Origin: Arion vulgaris | Taxonomy: Eukaryota > Mollusca > Gastropoda > Stylommatophora > Arionidae | Assembly (NCBI GenBank): GCA_020796225.1 | Contig: CM036762.1 | Coordinates: 50,198,407-50,262,406, forward strand | Reading direction: 5' to 3' | Length of the DNA: 64,000 bases | In this document: piece after piece, positions 43,901 to 58,900 of the stretch | Numbering within the stretch: position 1 is the stretch's first letter | Layout of the letters: every line of letters starts with the position of its first letter | The notes under the pieces: generated by a model | What the model saw: the letters and a program-made list of their open reading frames with translations, nothing else | What the model was told of the DNA's origin: nothing | The model's database searches: none | Translations under genes and position numbers: made by a program

Positions 43901-46900
43901 TATCTGTACACTTTGTACATTTGAAAGACAAAGTATATGTACACTTTGTATTTCTTTTTCTCTTACCTGCTGCCTTGTAGGTCGGCTAGGGATAGTCAAA
44001 TGCTAAAGTGGGCAGCCGAACAGAAACACAGCAGACGACATACACAACGCGCAGTGCGAATAATTTTACAATGACATACTCTTTAATGACTATAGAAACT
44101 TCAAGCACTGATATCTCATAAATGACAGAACACCAAGACCTAAAATAAGTTGCATGGACAGAAATTTGTGGAACTACATTCCATGTATTCTATTAGATGT
44201 ACTTCATAGGAGTAGACAAATTCAAGAACTATTTAGCACAAGTAGTATCCAGCTTTTTAGCAGAATTAGCAGTGATACTCTGTTATAGTAAATATTTAAA
44301 GCACCATCTTAAATCTATGTTGTTCATGAACTTACCACTTCTCATATTTTTTTCTTTGCACACTGTCTTTGCATATGTTACAGTTTATATAATAATTAAT
44401 TCTCTACTATTATTTGCAGCTGTGCATTCAGAATAATCCAAATGAAGCCAGGAATATGTTGCTTCAAAATCCACAGTTGGCATATGCACTGTTGCAAGCA
44501 CAAATTGTCATGAAAATTGTTGACCCTCAAGTTGCTATGGTAAGTGCCAGGTGCAGCATTCAATATAATCAGAACTTTTATGTGTGTTCAAAAGAAGGAA
44601 TGGAAACACTTTAAATTCTTCTATATCAGTCTTCTTTGTTTATGAAATTTATTCAAGCATGTTCACATTGGTGTCTGAAAGTGTATATACACAATTTTAA
44701 ACATTTGTTGACATTCTGATCCACACACAAAAAGAGCAGAGTCGTCACTTGTATGCCCTTGGTATCCTTATTCGTGCTCAGTCCCTTTCAGTTAGTTGCA
44801 AGCGTCAGTCTCATCAAATAAAGTCAACAAAGTAAACTATAGTTTTGATATATTGCCAGGTCCCTAAGATGCAGTAAATGAGATAAGTCAAGGTCAGCAA
44901 GCCAGAAATGACCTAGACCCTATTCCACATCATAGGGGTGGTCGTGGTAAGAGGCTGCATCATTGCAGTCTGGCTAAGTGAGAGGGTATTAGAGAGGTGA
45001 CATCCAATAAATCTTTTGTTGAATACAGATGTTTCAACCTAAAAGTCTCAGATATCTCAATATCACTGTAAATTACAACACAGTGTACAAACAACCTTTC
45101 CAGTGCGAATACAGAAGAAGAAGATATATAGCCCTTTTAACCAATAGTTGCCAGACAACATGTTCTAATGTCTGTAAATATGGCACTTCTTCTTCAATGA
45201 TCCAGCGGCACTTGAGCTTTTGCCCTTCTGCCCAATGCTATGTAGTGGTATCTGCATGTGTTTGTAAGTTGTTCTTTTGTTCCGTATAATGTGTTCCATT
45301 TATCTGGCCTTGGAGGAAGGAGGGTCTTTCTGATGTCATCTAGTGCTTGACACTTGAAAAGGTGGTGGTGAACGGTTTCAATATGGCACTTCAAACAAGT
45401 AGTAATCAGCGAATTCTCACTAGAATTTCTATTTTACCTACCTTGGGATCAAGAATTACTGAAAGATAGCCTGGTCGCTCCACATTGGATGTGAACCAAG
45501 CACACTTGTAGTGTGATGCGAGTACCATACCTCAATATCATAGCTATTCCCCACTAAGAAGAAGTAGCTGCTTTTCTTATATATTTCTTTCTCCAAGAAT
45601 AATTGATGTTGAACATATGTTAGTCATTTATCATGCTAAATTCTGGTATATCATTCAGTCACATAGTAATCTCTTGTGTTCCAGTCCATGATGTACAGAG
45701 ATGAGTCACAACCACAGGTCATTGTTCCCAACAATTCTCAAAAGGTACTGCTTCTAATGAAATCTGTAATGATCATTACTTCTCATGCTCACTTTATCAG
45801 TTTTGTATTACAATTTAATGGATGACATAATTTTTTTTTTTATTGCATATAATTGTTCAGTCACATCTAGTAGATTATGATAGGTAAGGTATACATGCTG
45901 TAGATTCCTATGACTTATTAGTTATGTATATTTCCTATATGTTGTTTGTATTGGTTATTAATAGTTCAGATAGGATAGACAAATTGCAAGTGGTTGTTGC
46001 GTTAGATGCTGGGCAGCTTGTATATGATACTTGTCCATATCCATATCGCGATTGTATATGATAGAAAGTTATTTATTACATCTGTCATCAGAGACAAGAT
46101 CCTTAAAGAACATGATACTGAAGGAATTAATGAATTTGTTGGGTTTTTTTGGTTTTACCAATCCAGAAGCACTTGATCTTCGGCTTGGTGCCATGGACAT
46201 CGTAACCCTTCGGTTCAGTACCACGAACACAGTGAATCTGGTGAACCTGTGACTTTTCTGCCAGCCCGCGGAATTGAACCCGCACTCACAGGAAGCTTGT
46301 CATCCATAGTCCAACGCCCTACGAACACGCTGGGCAGACGGGCAATTTTTTTTTTTTTCCGATCCAGAAGCACTTGAGCTTTTCAGCTCTTCGCTCGGTG
46401 CCATGGACATCGTAACCCTTCGGTTCGGTGCCACGAACACCGTAAATCTGGGGAATCTGTGGCTTTTCTGCCATTCCGCGGAATTGAACCCGCACACACA
46501 GAGGAATAGTCACCCGTAGTCCGCGCTACGAACACGCTGAGCAGACGGGCAATTTGTTGTTTAAAGACCCTTACACCAGTGTGTTGCCAGGACTCACAAT
46601 GGGAGCAAAGAATAGTAACACTGTGACCTACAAAGTATGTGCAAGAGGCGACTGAGGTGTGGGAAGCTACAGGAAGCTACCTAGTAAATAAAAGCATCGC
46701 AGAAACCGGATGTGCTGGCCTACTTGTAGGTGCATAACTGGCACAATGTGCAATCGCTCTTAGGCTCAGATCACATACAAATCACACAGAGTGGTTAACA
46801 AGTGTTATGGAGTGATCAAAGAAGAAGAACTACCTTTATATAGAGAGTACAGATTACTAAGGGTATCATTTACAAAAATGAGAAATTCCTGCAACTAAGT

Positions 46901-49900
46901 CAATCTTACATAATCTCTAATGAGCTCCAACCAGTGCCATGGAATTTGTGCACTGTTGACTAGTTCTCCAGCAGATCAAGCAATAAGATATGCATACAGA
47001 AGAAGAGGTAGAGGAGATTAAAGAAATGGATGTAAGAGACGGGCTGGAAGAAACAGTTTAGAAGAGAGACAGATCGGCTTGCCTTCAAATATCTACACAT
47101 TTGCAACTGGAATTGTCGAAGTGCAAAACTGCGACAACCAATTTTAGAGTAACCGGTTTGAGGAGTGTTTAACCAGAGAGTCACGGAAACCATCAGTATG
47201 CATACCCATTGACATCTGTTGGGAAAGACTGAGCACCTATGGGTCTGCCTGAAGTGCAGTGACATCAGTTCAGTAACCAGTACATTCAAGAGTGGTCCCA
47301 ACTATTGGATCCAGTGCTTCCTTTTCTACTAACATGGTTCTGGTAAATAGCAAGCAACTACTGAAAGGTTTTCATCAAAGGATACAAGGAACAAAACTGT
47401 TGTCCAAAATGGAACACTACACAATCACAATGACACAGTGATTAAAACTTGGTGTCTTGTATCTTTTGTTTGATGGAAACATCATTATCAAATAGCTTGT
47501 CCTAAGCAGCAGAATTTTTCCACTCTAATAGTCCTTCAGAATTTCTCTCTCTCATAGGCCACATGTATCGCCTCTGCAGCTGTCATGCTCAAACTGTCAG
47601 TTACATCCTGAATCTATCTTCTCCATAATCATCCTCTTCTCCTTTTTGCTAATGTGCCTCCTTTCATAATGGTCTTCCCCAACCTTTTGTGAATCATCAC
47701 TTTGTAAAAACTTCCTTCTTATTTTGATATTTCGCCATATTTGATTTCATATAAGTATTTCATTTATCACCTTTTCAGCAAATGCCTGGACAACAGTCTA
47801 TGATGGGACCAAGAATGCAAATAGGTACATAATTTAATTTGAACTGTTAAATAACTCAGATCTACCTTTCTTATGTTTTTGTTATCTATTCCAATCTGTG
47901 AACTGAAATTTCTTTCAAATAGTATTTTATTTCAGAGGTAGGATAGCGTTTTGCAGAGTAAATCGTAGTCGTTGCCATCTGTGACTGATATTTTAGTCAC
48001 ATTCCCACTATGAATTTAGGCATAGTCATGGCGTTAATATGGCGCTCCGACTGATTTTTGTGTGAAGCTTGCTCTTCTTATCACCATTCAGGCGAGCATT
48101 ACTCCGACTTTCAGAGATACTTGTAATTTAGATCCCCAAGTACAGGATGAAGATTTCCTGTAGTCTAACCACGCACTGTATGCACACCAAAATTGTTTGG
48201 TCCAATCTGGCCTCAAACCCTGGTATTTCCACTGCACATGACCACTAGCGCAATATATCAACTTCACTATATATGACCCTGACTGATATTTAAATTACAA
48301 TTGTACACATCCGACTTTATTAAGTACAAGTACCTCTCAATTTAAACTTTTTATTTTCATGATTTTTTAAAATAATGAGCTTGCCTAATGCAACCAGAAT
48401 TGAATACATTTTTAGAATGATGAGACTGATGATAACTGTTGATTTCTAATGTGGATAAGTAAGATTCACTATTCATGTGAACAAAAAGAAGGAGGGATCA
48501 ACAGTGTAAAGAAGGCTGGAAACTACAGCATGAGCAACAGTAATGTTTCATAACAACATGTCCAAAATGTAATGGGAGGACAGTCAAATCGCTAAGTATA
48601 TTTACTGAGAACTGGTTTCTGGAGAAGTAATTTAGATGAATGAAAGTTTGTATGAATGAGTTTCTGTTGATTGTTGTCATTTCAATTGAAACATTTCACA
48701 TAATTTTGTCTTCTGCTACAGGTTTGCCTGGTTCAATGGGAACCATGAATCCTGGTTTTATGGGTGTGAATATTGGACCTGTGAATGTTCAACAGCGACC
48801 AGAAATGATGATGCGTCCCAATGCTCCTCAAGGTTTGTATTTTTTCTGAAATATTGTATGGCATTTACTACCATTAAAAACATGTTTTCTAGCATTAGAA
48901 AATAGATAATAGATTCATTTGGTCCATTCGGGAGACCCAGGTTTGTTCCTCGGTAAGGTTACAGAGTTTTTTAATGTCGAGGCATAAAGAAAAACTCCTA
49001 GCCTGAACAGTTTCGCAGTGACTGCACCAGCCATGTGACCATTAAATTCCTCAGGCTCCTGTCACCCATGTTCTACACCACCCTAAAAAGCTGTAACACA
49101 AGCATTAGAGACAGTTTTTTTTTCTAGCATTGTTTTTATATTTTATATGCAGTGTTTCTGTTTGGTCTGTACATTATCTATATTATCTAAAACCTACTTG
49201 TCCTTCTTTCAACTATTTGTCTATGTCTTGTTTTATCTCTTCAGGATGATCCTATATTTAGTAGTTTTTCTTTTACTATCATCAACATCAAATAGACTCT
49301 TAATTATTCCTCTCTCTCCTTATGAAGCATAGAACCTCGGCATCTGTTCTCCACTTTTTCCTGTCTCTTGCTGTTTTCTTGTCTCTTGCTGTTTTCTTTA
49401 TGGCCTCCCGGGATAAATATGAAATTAATAAGACTCAGGTAAACTACAAAAGACAGCCAAGACATGCAATAAATTGGACACAGCAGGGACAGCAGAAAAA
49501 AAAATGGAGGTCTAGAGGCATGTGTAGGCCAAATTTTGAAGCAGAGTTCAATAACATGCATAGGACTATATTTGAGGTAGAAAGAAAAGCACAAGATCGA
49601 ATTGAGTGAATTATTCGTCTTATGTGCTATTGGGCACTACAAGGGCTGATGACGATGATGAAACTGACTATGCATATTTAAGCCTGTTCAAATAGTAATC
49701 TATGCAGCCGTTTTATTAATTCTTGTTTACTTACACATTAACTAACAAATTGAAAATCGCCCTGTGACTGAATTAGTTTGTGTTTCCTTTTTAGCTAAAG
49801 TTGTTTTTGTTTGTTCTATGCCAGTTTTGCTAATATGCTACTATGTCACTCAACTTTTTCATGCAAGAAATAACACACCTGACTCTATGTATATCTCAAT

Positions 49901-52900
49901 CAAATCCAGCCGATGTGGATGCTCGAAGATTTCCACAACCAAATAACATGCCAGGACCTGGAGGTCGAGTACAGGGTCCAGGAATGATGCCCATCCAAAG
50001 GCCAGCAGTCAGTCAGGTAATATTTGACAGGATATATGGGGGTAAAGGTCAAACACCTTTTGTTGACATCCAAAGATCTAGTCAGTCTGGGTAGTATTTG
50101 ACTGACGGATGAGTGGGAGAGATAAGACACCTGTTGTTGACAATCAAAGATCTGCAGTCTGGATATATTTGATGGGATAAATGGGGTAGAAGAGGGTAAA
50201 ATATTTTATTGACATTCAATGCCCTGCAGTCAGAAAAATAATATTTTATGTGATGTGATATGATAAACAGTTGATGGGAGCAGACGTTCAGCTGGTGGAC
50301 AGACAAAAACGCTTTAAAGACACTCTTAAAGTGTCTCTAAAATGCTTTGATATAGACACCATGTGCTGGGAATCCCTGGCGCAAGATCGCAAAATGTGGC
50401 GCTATAACAACACAAGAGAAACTCACATAGTTGAGAATCGAGCCGCTGAGGCACAAATAAAATGAGCTGCGTGAAAAGACAGAACACCCACATGTCTAAC
50501 CTCGATCATATATGCCCTACCTGTGGTAGGGGATTATGTTTTAGGATTGACTCTACAGTCACCTCCGCACACACCAGAGAGCTGCAGCAGCACATGTCTG
50601 AGGCTGTTGTCATCATCGCTTGCAATGGACAGCTATTATTATTATTTGATGTGACAAATAATGAAAAGATAAAACACTTCGATAAGATTTTGATTAATGG
50701 ACTGAAACTTATTGCTTTCTGAGCACACTCATAAACATTCGGTCAGCCCTACAACTGCTGAAAAGGATACAGTCTGTTGCTCACTGTTTGTGCACACACT
50801 CTTCAATTTCACAGTTGCTCTACCCTAGTCATACAACATTAAAACTCTATCATGACAGAAGCATGTTCGATGTGTGAACATCTCAGCTGCTGCCATTTTG
50901 TGTATGTCTTCTGATGGATTATGCTGCCACTTATGTCTATTAAATTTGGTTACTTTCTATCTTATGCAGATGTCAGTTGCTGTCATCAATGATTGATGTT
51001 TAAATAAATTTTGGGAAGGTCAGATGGGGTGTCCTTCCATACCAAAGTTTCTGAGTTTGTAGTCAATTTTAGACCAGAAAAATCTGTAGCTACCCCTGAC
51101 CTCAGGGTCGGTAAGGTCAAGTGTCTAGTTCTATTAGACATACATGAAAAAAACCAAAGGTCTTGTGTACAAACTGTGTGCATTGAAGATCCTTGAGAGA
51201 GAAAAATAAATTTATTGAGGGTAGACTGCAGATCTTTGTAGCAAGTTTTAGGCGAAGACGACACCGCCGAGGATGATGACGCTGCCGCAGAGGACCACGT
51301 ATCCGAGGACTAAGAGGACCAAAACAAGTTGAAATTGGATATATTGCATAGTGCAGTGCTGCACAGATATCACAGTTTTGCTGTAAACATAGCAAGATGA
51401 ACTTAAACTCAAAATAAAATCACAATCATAAGTAGTATTATAAAGTGGTTTTACTAGAGCAAAGAAAGGACAACAAAATGCTTTTACACCTTATCCTACA
51501 TTCTTTAAGAGGTTACATTATTTGTGTGTGTCTAGTGACTTTTAGAACAAGCATTTACATGCAGTTTTGTATTATTTTTAATGTTTTATAAATTTGTTCA
51601 TTAATTTAGTTTTTGTGATCAATAGAAAAAACAGCAAGACTTAAATTACAAACTGTGAAACTGACAACTTTCTGATTAGCAATATTTCGTTAAATATTCT
51701 GTTGTATTTTATGTTGTGTAAAATAAGATTGTTTAGAAATTGATTCAGACCATGAGAAAAACATAGCCATTGTTGTGGTTTGCTTTCAGTGATTAGCTCT
51801 TGATATCTAAAGATGTTTGCTCTTACTTTCATAGTCCATAAGTTCATAGTTCATAAGTACGGTTCCAACTTCACTGCAACAGGTCACCCCATAATTGCAT
51901 CGCTCCTGTGCCAATGAAAATCACACGAAATGCTAACAACTGTGAAATGTTTCTGTGTGAACTAATTCCAGCATGAAACAGCCGCAGCACACAAAAAGCA
52001 ACCTGCACCGCATAAATGCATATGGCCGTCGCTAATGTAGCAACACAAAACTGTTCATCACTTGAATTACTTACTTTCTTGAGAAGATAACATCAGATGC
52101 AATTTGAATCTAATATGCAGTATTGAAATTGATCAGTTAGAAGTCTAAAGGCAAAGGATTGACTTCATTGCACCGACGTCCCTGTCTACATTAAATGGCA
52201 CACCATCTACTGAAAGTGTAGCACAAACTCTGTTTCTCCAGCAACAATCCTAGGAATCTCATGAAAAATTGCACATGGGACTCGGTCCGCTTCAACTCAC
52301 AACCTTCAGAACAGGCAAACGTCTTAACCACTTCGCCATAGAATCAGTTTACAGTTACAACTGACTAAAATGGATTTGCTGATGGAGACAATCTTGTCAG
52401 CTGTTTCCCTCATTTTGAGAGCACTTTTCATCCAAAAATAAAAACACTGCATGAATATCATTACTGAATATAACCACATTAATAACCAGCAGAATTCATA
52501 GAGAAATATTGTTGATACATTGTTCCAAGCTATCAATGTTTTAGCATTATAACATTTTCATATTTTCTTCATATGTGAATGCAGTCTCCAAGTGCAATGG
52601 CTGGAGTTTCTGGTCCATCAACAAATGGTGCTGCTAATATTTCCACACAAGACCAAGAAAAGGTGATCCTCTCTTACTTTCTACACTTATATCATTTTCT
52701 TCTATTTTCTGTCTTCTGTTGTCATATCTCTCAGTTCTATACCATGTACCATTTTCTTTTTCCTCATTCTGTCGCACATTTGTATTGAGTTGTTTTCCTC
52801 AATTATTACAATGTGCAGTCCTAATATTCATATATTTTATTTAAAAGAAATAGGAAAGTCATACTTGGAACTACTAAATCATAATTCCATACCTGAAAAA

Positions 52901-55900
52901 TTGCTTTTTGATCACTGGGAACCAGACTCAGTACCACTAAACTTCTCAACCTCCATCCCTAAATTATTAAGCAAAGATGCCGAGCCTAATCTAGTGAAAA
53001 AGCAATTACAATGGAACATCTCCATTACATGTTTCCAGAAGACAGCTGGATAAGAATTTACACAGATGGATCTGCAATGGAGGCAACCATGAATGGTGGA
53101 GCAGGAGTGTACATTAGGCACCCAGATGCTACTACTGTGTCTCTAGCGCTCCTACTGGAAGAATATGTTCCAACTACAAAGCAGAACTCTTAGCCCTTCT
53201 GATGGCAGCACAGCACATGAATAAACTGCAAGCAGCTGCAGGCAAGATGGTATTTCTTACAGACTCACTGTCAGCTATACAGGCCCTGGAGGCTAAATCC
53301 ACTGACAGCACAGTACAAAAACTATAAAGAGAACTTGCTCAGCTTTCAGAAAAGGCAGAAATTCACTTGCAGTGGATTCCATTTCACTGTGGCATTGCAG
53401 GCAATGAGAGTGCTGATGTCTTAGCTAAGGAGGGCAGTGCCAAAGAGCAAATTTACCAACGCTTGTCTTTTCAAGAGGTCAAAACCCTCAAACAGAGAAA
53501 ATCTGCAGTAGACTGGAAGACAAACACTGGATATGATTATGGAAAAGACTCCCTCAAAGACCTAAGCAGAACAGACCAGGTCATTATATTTCGACTACGC
53601 ACTGGACACTGCAGACTCAACAAACACTTATACAGACTAGGAATAAGTCAAACAGCTCTCTGCCAGTGTCAGCAGGCAGAACAGACACCAAAGCATATCC
53701 TGCAAGACTGTCCTCTTCTGTGTGAGCTGAGAAGCAACATGTGGCCACACCCAATCGACCTGAAAACTAAGCTTTGGGGAAACCTGACAGACCTGAAGCT
53801 GTCTGCCCAGTTTGTGGTCCACAGTAAATTAAGCGCATGACCAGAGAACGCTGAAGAAGAAGAAGATATATTTTATTTTTCCATAAATCTGAAAATGTTT
53901 GAAAACTATCTCTCTCTCTCTCTTTAGCCTGTTACGCCCCTGGCGTTTAGGGCAGCAACAAACGGACACCATTCTTCCCTGTTCATGGCCTTCCTCTGTA
54001 TTGTGTTCCAACTATGATTCATTTCCTTCAGCTCTTGCTCTATCGCTCTCCTCCAAGTCGCCTTGGGTCTTCCACGCTCGCCTACCTCTGGAGTCCATCT
54101 CAGTGCAGTTTTCGTGTCGGAGCCAGTCTCCATGCGCATCACATGTCCAATCCATCTCCAGCGCCGTTCGGATGATAGTGCCCATATTCTCTTGTTGGCA
54201 TCGTGCAAGCAATTCTTGATTCGAGATAGTAGTCCGCCAGTACACGCGTAAGATTTTTCGCAGACAAGTTGTATGAAAGGCGGAGAGTCTGGACATATCC
54301 TGTTCTGTCATTCTCCAGCATTCCGATCCGTAAAGCAAAGTTGACAGCACACAGCTGTTATAGATACTAGTCTTGGTTCTGATGCTGTATTGGGCAGATT
54401 TTCAGGCGGTCTGAAGGGTCATGAATGCACTTCGTGCTTTACTCAGTCTGTTTTTAATGTCAGATCCAGCGCCTCCTTCATTGCTAATAACACTTCCAAG
54501 GTATGTGAAAGCCGTTGTATCTCGGAGGGTTTTACCTTCTAGTTTGACTGGTGCTGGGGTTGCTATGTTCAGAGTCATTACTTCAGTTTTCTTCTGATTT
54601 ATTTTCAGCCCAACCATCTCACTATATTGGTTAAGGCGGCAGGTCTTTTCCTGGATATCTCTATGTGTATGAGATAGGAGTGCGATGTCATCTGCAAAAT
54701 CTAGGTCTTCCAGCGTGGATGTGAGCGTCCATCTAATACCTCTTGCCTTATCTTCCGTTGTTTTACGCATCACCCAATCTATGACAGTGTTGAATAATAA
54801 GGCTGACATAACACATCCTTGTCGCACGCCTGTTTTTACTTCAAACTTTAGTTCTGAAGTTTCAACACTGCATGCAAACTTGCTGTAGCAGCTTTTATAA
54901 TATTTATAAAACACAGTGGGATTCCATACCATCTTAAGATACGCCATAGACTTTCTCGGTGTATGCTATCAAAAGCCTTTTCAAAATCTACAAAGTTGAT
55001 ATAGAGTTTGCTTTGCCATTCTGTGCATTGTTCTATGATATTTCTAAGAGCAAATATTTGGCCTATACAGCTCCGTCCTCTTCGAAATCCTGCTTGTTCC
55101 TTTCTCAGTTTCTTATCCACAGCGTCAGTAATACGTTGTACGATGATTTTGCTTAAGATTTTACTTGGGACAGAAAGCAGTGTTATTCCACGCCAATTAT
55201 TACAATCGGCAAGGGAGCCCTTTTGGGTATCTTGATGATGACTCCTCTGTTCCATGCATCAGGTATTATTTGGGCATTCCAAATAGTAGTAAACAAGGGT
55301 TGCAATATATTAGCTGCAAGTTCTGGGTCTATTTTGAATAGTTCTGCGTTTAAGTTATCATTCCCTGGTGCCTTGTTATTCTTAAGAGATTTAATTGCTG
55401 TAATGATCTCATCCTGGCTGGGTGTTTCAATGCCAATTTCTAACTCCTCTGTTGGTTCTGGTATGTCTGCTACTACCGTTGGAGGTGGTCTGTTTAGCAA
55501 TTCTTTAAAATGCTCTGTCCATCGTATTTCTTGTTCCTTTTCCGTTGTCAATAGTATTCCATTCTTATCCTTTATGAGAGTATTTGATCTTCTGTAATGT
55601 TTTCCGCTTATTAGCTTTGTAATTTTGTACACTGTTCCCTGATCACACTTTTTGCTGCTTCTTCTGCCTGTACTGCCAGGTCTTCAACATACATTCTTTT
55701 GTCGGCTCTCACAGCCCGCTTGATTTCTTTACTTGCGCTTTTGTACTGTTCTTGGTATCTTGCTTTCAGTCTTTCGGACTTTGCTTCTAACAATTTCTTT
55801 TTTAATATTCTTCGGCTGTCTATTATTTTCCATGTTGTTGGTGTTATCCATTCTTTTCTTTTCTTTGTGCGGTACCCTAGACATGTTTCACTGCTCTTGC

Positions 55901-58900
55901 TATATATAGATGCTATGTTGTCCCATGTTCTATCTATGTTGTCAGTTTCATCCGTAGTTTCATTACTTTCTAGGGCTTGGAATCTGTTCTTTATCTGCAT
56001 TATAAACTTATCCCTTACTTCCGTGTCTTTTAGTCTATCCACATCGAACCTCTTTTGGAGGTTTTTCTGTTGTCCTGTTTTTCTTAGTTTAAGTTTGACA
56101 TAAGCTGTGACTAGGTGGTGGTCACTACCAACATCTGCACCTCTCTTGACTACAACATCTAGCAGCGACGCTCTCAGGGTCCATTGATCATTATATGGTC
56201 TATTTGGTTTTTATCTCTGCCATTAGGGGAATACCATGTTAATTTGTGGATATCTAAATGTTGAAATAGGGTTCCTCCTATAACGAGATTGTTCATGCTG
56301 CAGAAGTTTACTAAACGTTCCCATTTTCGTTCATCATACCACATCCATATTTTCCCATAGTTCTATAACTATGCGTGTTGTCTTGTCCGACCTTCGCATT
56401 TAGATCTCCCATAACAATGATAACATCATGGGATGGTGACTTGTCTAATTCTGCTTGTAGGTTTTCGTAGTACGAGTCTTTCTTTGTATCTTCGCTATCA
56501 TTAGTTGGCGGATAGCATTGTAGGATTGTGATGTTTGTATGCTTCCCCTTTAGTCTGATCTTAATCAAGCGGCTGCTGATAGGTTTCCATTCTAACAGAC
56601 ACTTTTCCACGCCCTTTCTTAGGATTACTGCTACTCCTTCATGGTGTAGGTCATCGTCTCGTCCAGAAAAAGGACTGTTTCACCTGTTGCAGTGGTACTT
56701 CTTCCATTTCCTGTCCATCTGCTCTCGCTAACCCCTAGGATATGTAGATTATATCTTCTCATTTCTGCTGTTATTTGTGATAGTTTTCCAGTTTCGTACA
56801 TTGTTCTTACATTCCAGCATCCAATTCTGGTCTTGGTTTTGGCATTCAGGACTTCCGTCCTCATGAAAGTAGCTTCCTTCGGCTTTCACCACTTCCAGTC
56901 ATGTGAGTCAATGACTCTGGTAGCCCTTCATGCCCGTAGATAGGTTGTATGTTTGTTGTTGTTTCCGTAACTTTAATTTTTTTTAAAGGATGGGATTGTT
57001 AGTCCCAAGCCCAACCCCAACCTGGAGGACCAGGAGACCATGCTTCGTCTGTCCCCTTTAGTGACCTTTCCGGCTTGTAACCTTCCGGGAACATAAGTTC
57101 CCGCCGTCATAGCTCACTGTATCATTTGAGCACGCAAGCCTCCCCACCACTACAAGGTAATGGCCTCATGGGGAGGTTGAAAAACTATATTACTCAATTA
57201 AGTTGGAGACATCAGTTGTATAAGACAAGTTGATACTGCATGGGTCAGCTGCTCTGTCGGCCTTTCCTCTGACCAATCAAATCTGACATCATCTTTACCT
57301 CTAGCCTGTGACACTAATGGGCTTAGGACTGCAACAAATGCACGCCATTCTTCTCTGGCTTGGTGTTCTCTTGATTGTGCCCAGAGAACACAATCCAGAG
57401 AACAGAGAAGAATGGTGTGCATTTGTTGCAGTCCTAAGCGAAATACTTGATTAATCTATCATTCGATTGTATAGTGGTTTTTGTGTAATTCCTTCTCCCT
57501 CTCTTTCTAACTGCTGTCACTGTTACAAATAATTCATAAAAGAAGTATTCTGAAAAATAATATGTGCTTATAGATGACCTTTAACTATGTTCTTTGGTTA
57601 GAAAAACTGATGCTCTTTGTCGCTGTCCAACATGTCAACGCATTCTGTTCTTTTTCTCTCACTTTCACACTGTACACTGGTTTCTCAATACCACCCGTCT
57701 GAGTCGCTGTTCAAGCTCAAACTTGTTCCGAGACGATGTTCTCTGGTTCGGATAATACAAATCTGGTGGTCTCATAGTCCTCTGACGTTTTCTGTATTAG
57801 GGCTTTACTCTACGATACGATTGATCGTTTTCTGTTCTGTCTGTCTCTGCGTTTTCTGTTCCGTCTGTCTCTGATAGCATGTTCTCTACTATAACTGTTT
57901 CAGGTATGTCTGATATATTATGGGAATGTTATGTTCTCTGGTTAGGAAATCTAATGTTCTGGTTTTGATAATGAAAGTCTAGTTCTCTCATAGTTCTCTG
58001 ATAATTCCCTGTTCTTTTGGTCTCTCTGATAGCATGCTATCATTGTACTATGATAGTTCATGTTACTTCATTCTCTGATAGATATCTTATCAGATAGTTC
58101 CATTCTTTCTGTAGTTATTGTGTAATTCTTTGATAGGTATGTTCTCTGAAAGCAATGTTTCATATTTCTATCTCTCAGGTTAGTGAATATCTGTCCTGAT
58201 CTCACTATATCTCAACACCAGCTACAAGGATAGTTTATTTGTCTTGTCTACTCTCCGAAGTGGTTCATTGTCCTAAATAAAACGAAGGATTATTATTCTA
58301 GCTTTCAATACACAAAGTAATCTAAATAAATTTAGATTAAGTAACCATGGCACAGTCTGACTTGTCTAATTAAATCAATCTAACACACACGTTTGTGGAA
58401 ATTGTCAGCTGCAAGAACTTTATCTGCTGCAGATGTGTAAATTAGGGAGAAATTTAGGTTGCAACAATATATACTACTAATTTACAGAGAAGAATGGATG
58501 TTATTATCTTCTGCACTAACAAATTAATTTCTACTAAAATTCTTATATTGAACCAAACAACCATTCAGTTATTAGTTATATGTGGATTGTCATCATAGCA
58601 CTATGGACACGTCTATAGGTGCTCCAATCTCCTTATCAAATCCAGCAGCGTCCAGTGACCCAACATGCCAGTTCTATGTTGATTAATTAATCTCTTTGCA
58701 TATTTAGTATGTCGTTCTTTTTGCGCTGTACCAATATCAATTCCCATCTCTCTCAGTCTGATCTGCGACTGGGATTCTCAACCCTGCAACTCCTGTCTCA
58801 TTGTAACCATTACCATACAACAATTCTGAAATTGTAAAAAGAGATTTGTTGAAATAGTTGGTAGTCTGTATTTTATCATTGATATAACATATGACAATTG

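Noticed and set aside
51225..51315. Acidic GC-rich stretch as an alternative CSTF2 exon
   Set aside because: An AG precedes it, but there is no donor, the frame ends in a stop, and composition fits a LINE 3' end better.
53895..57175. Endonuclease/reverse-transcriptase frames as a host gene
   Set aside because: Domain order is that of an RTE-like LINE; several frameshifts and the antisense position in a CSTF2 intron mark it as an inactive transposon.
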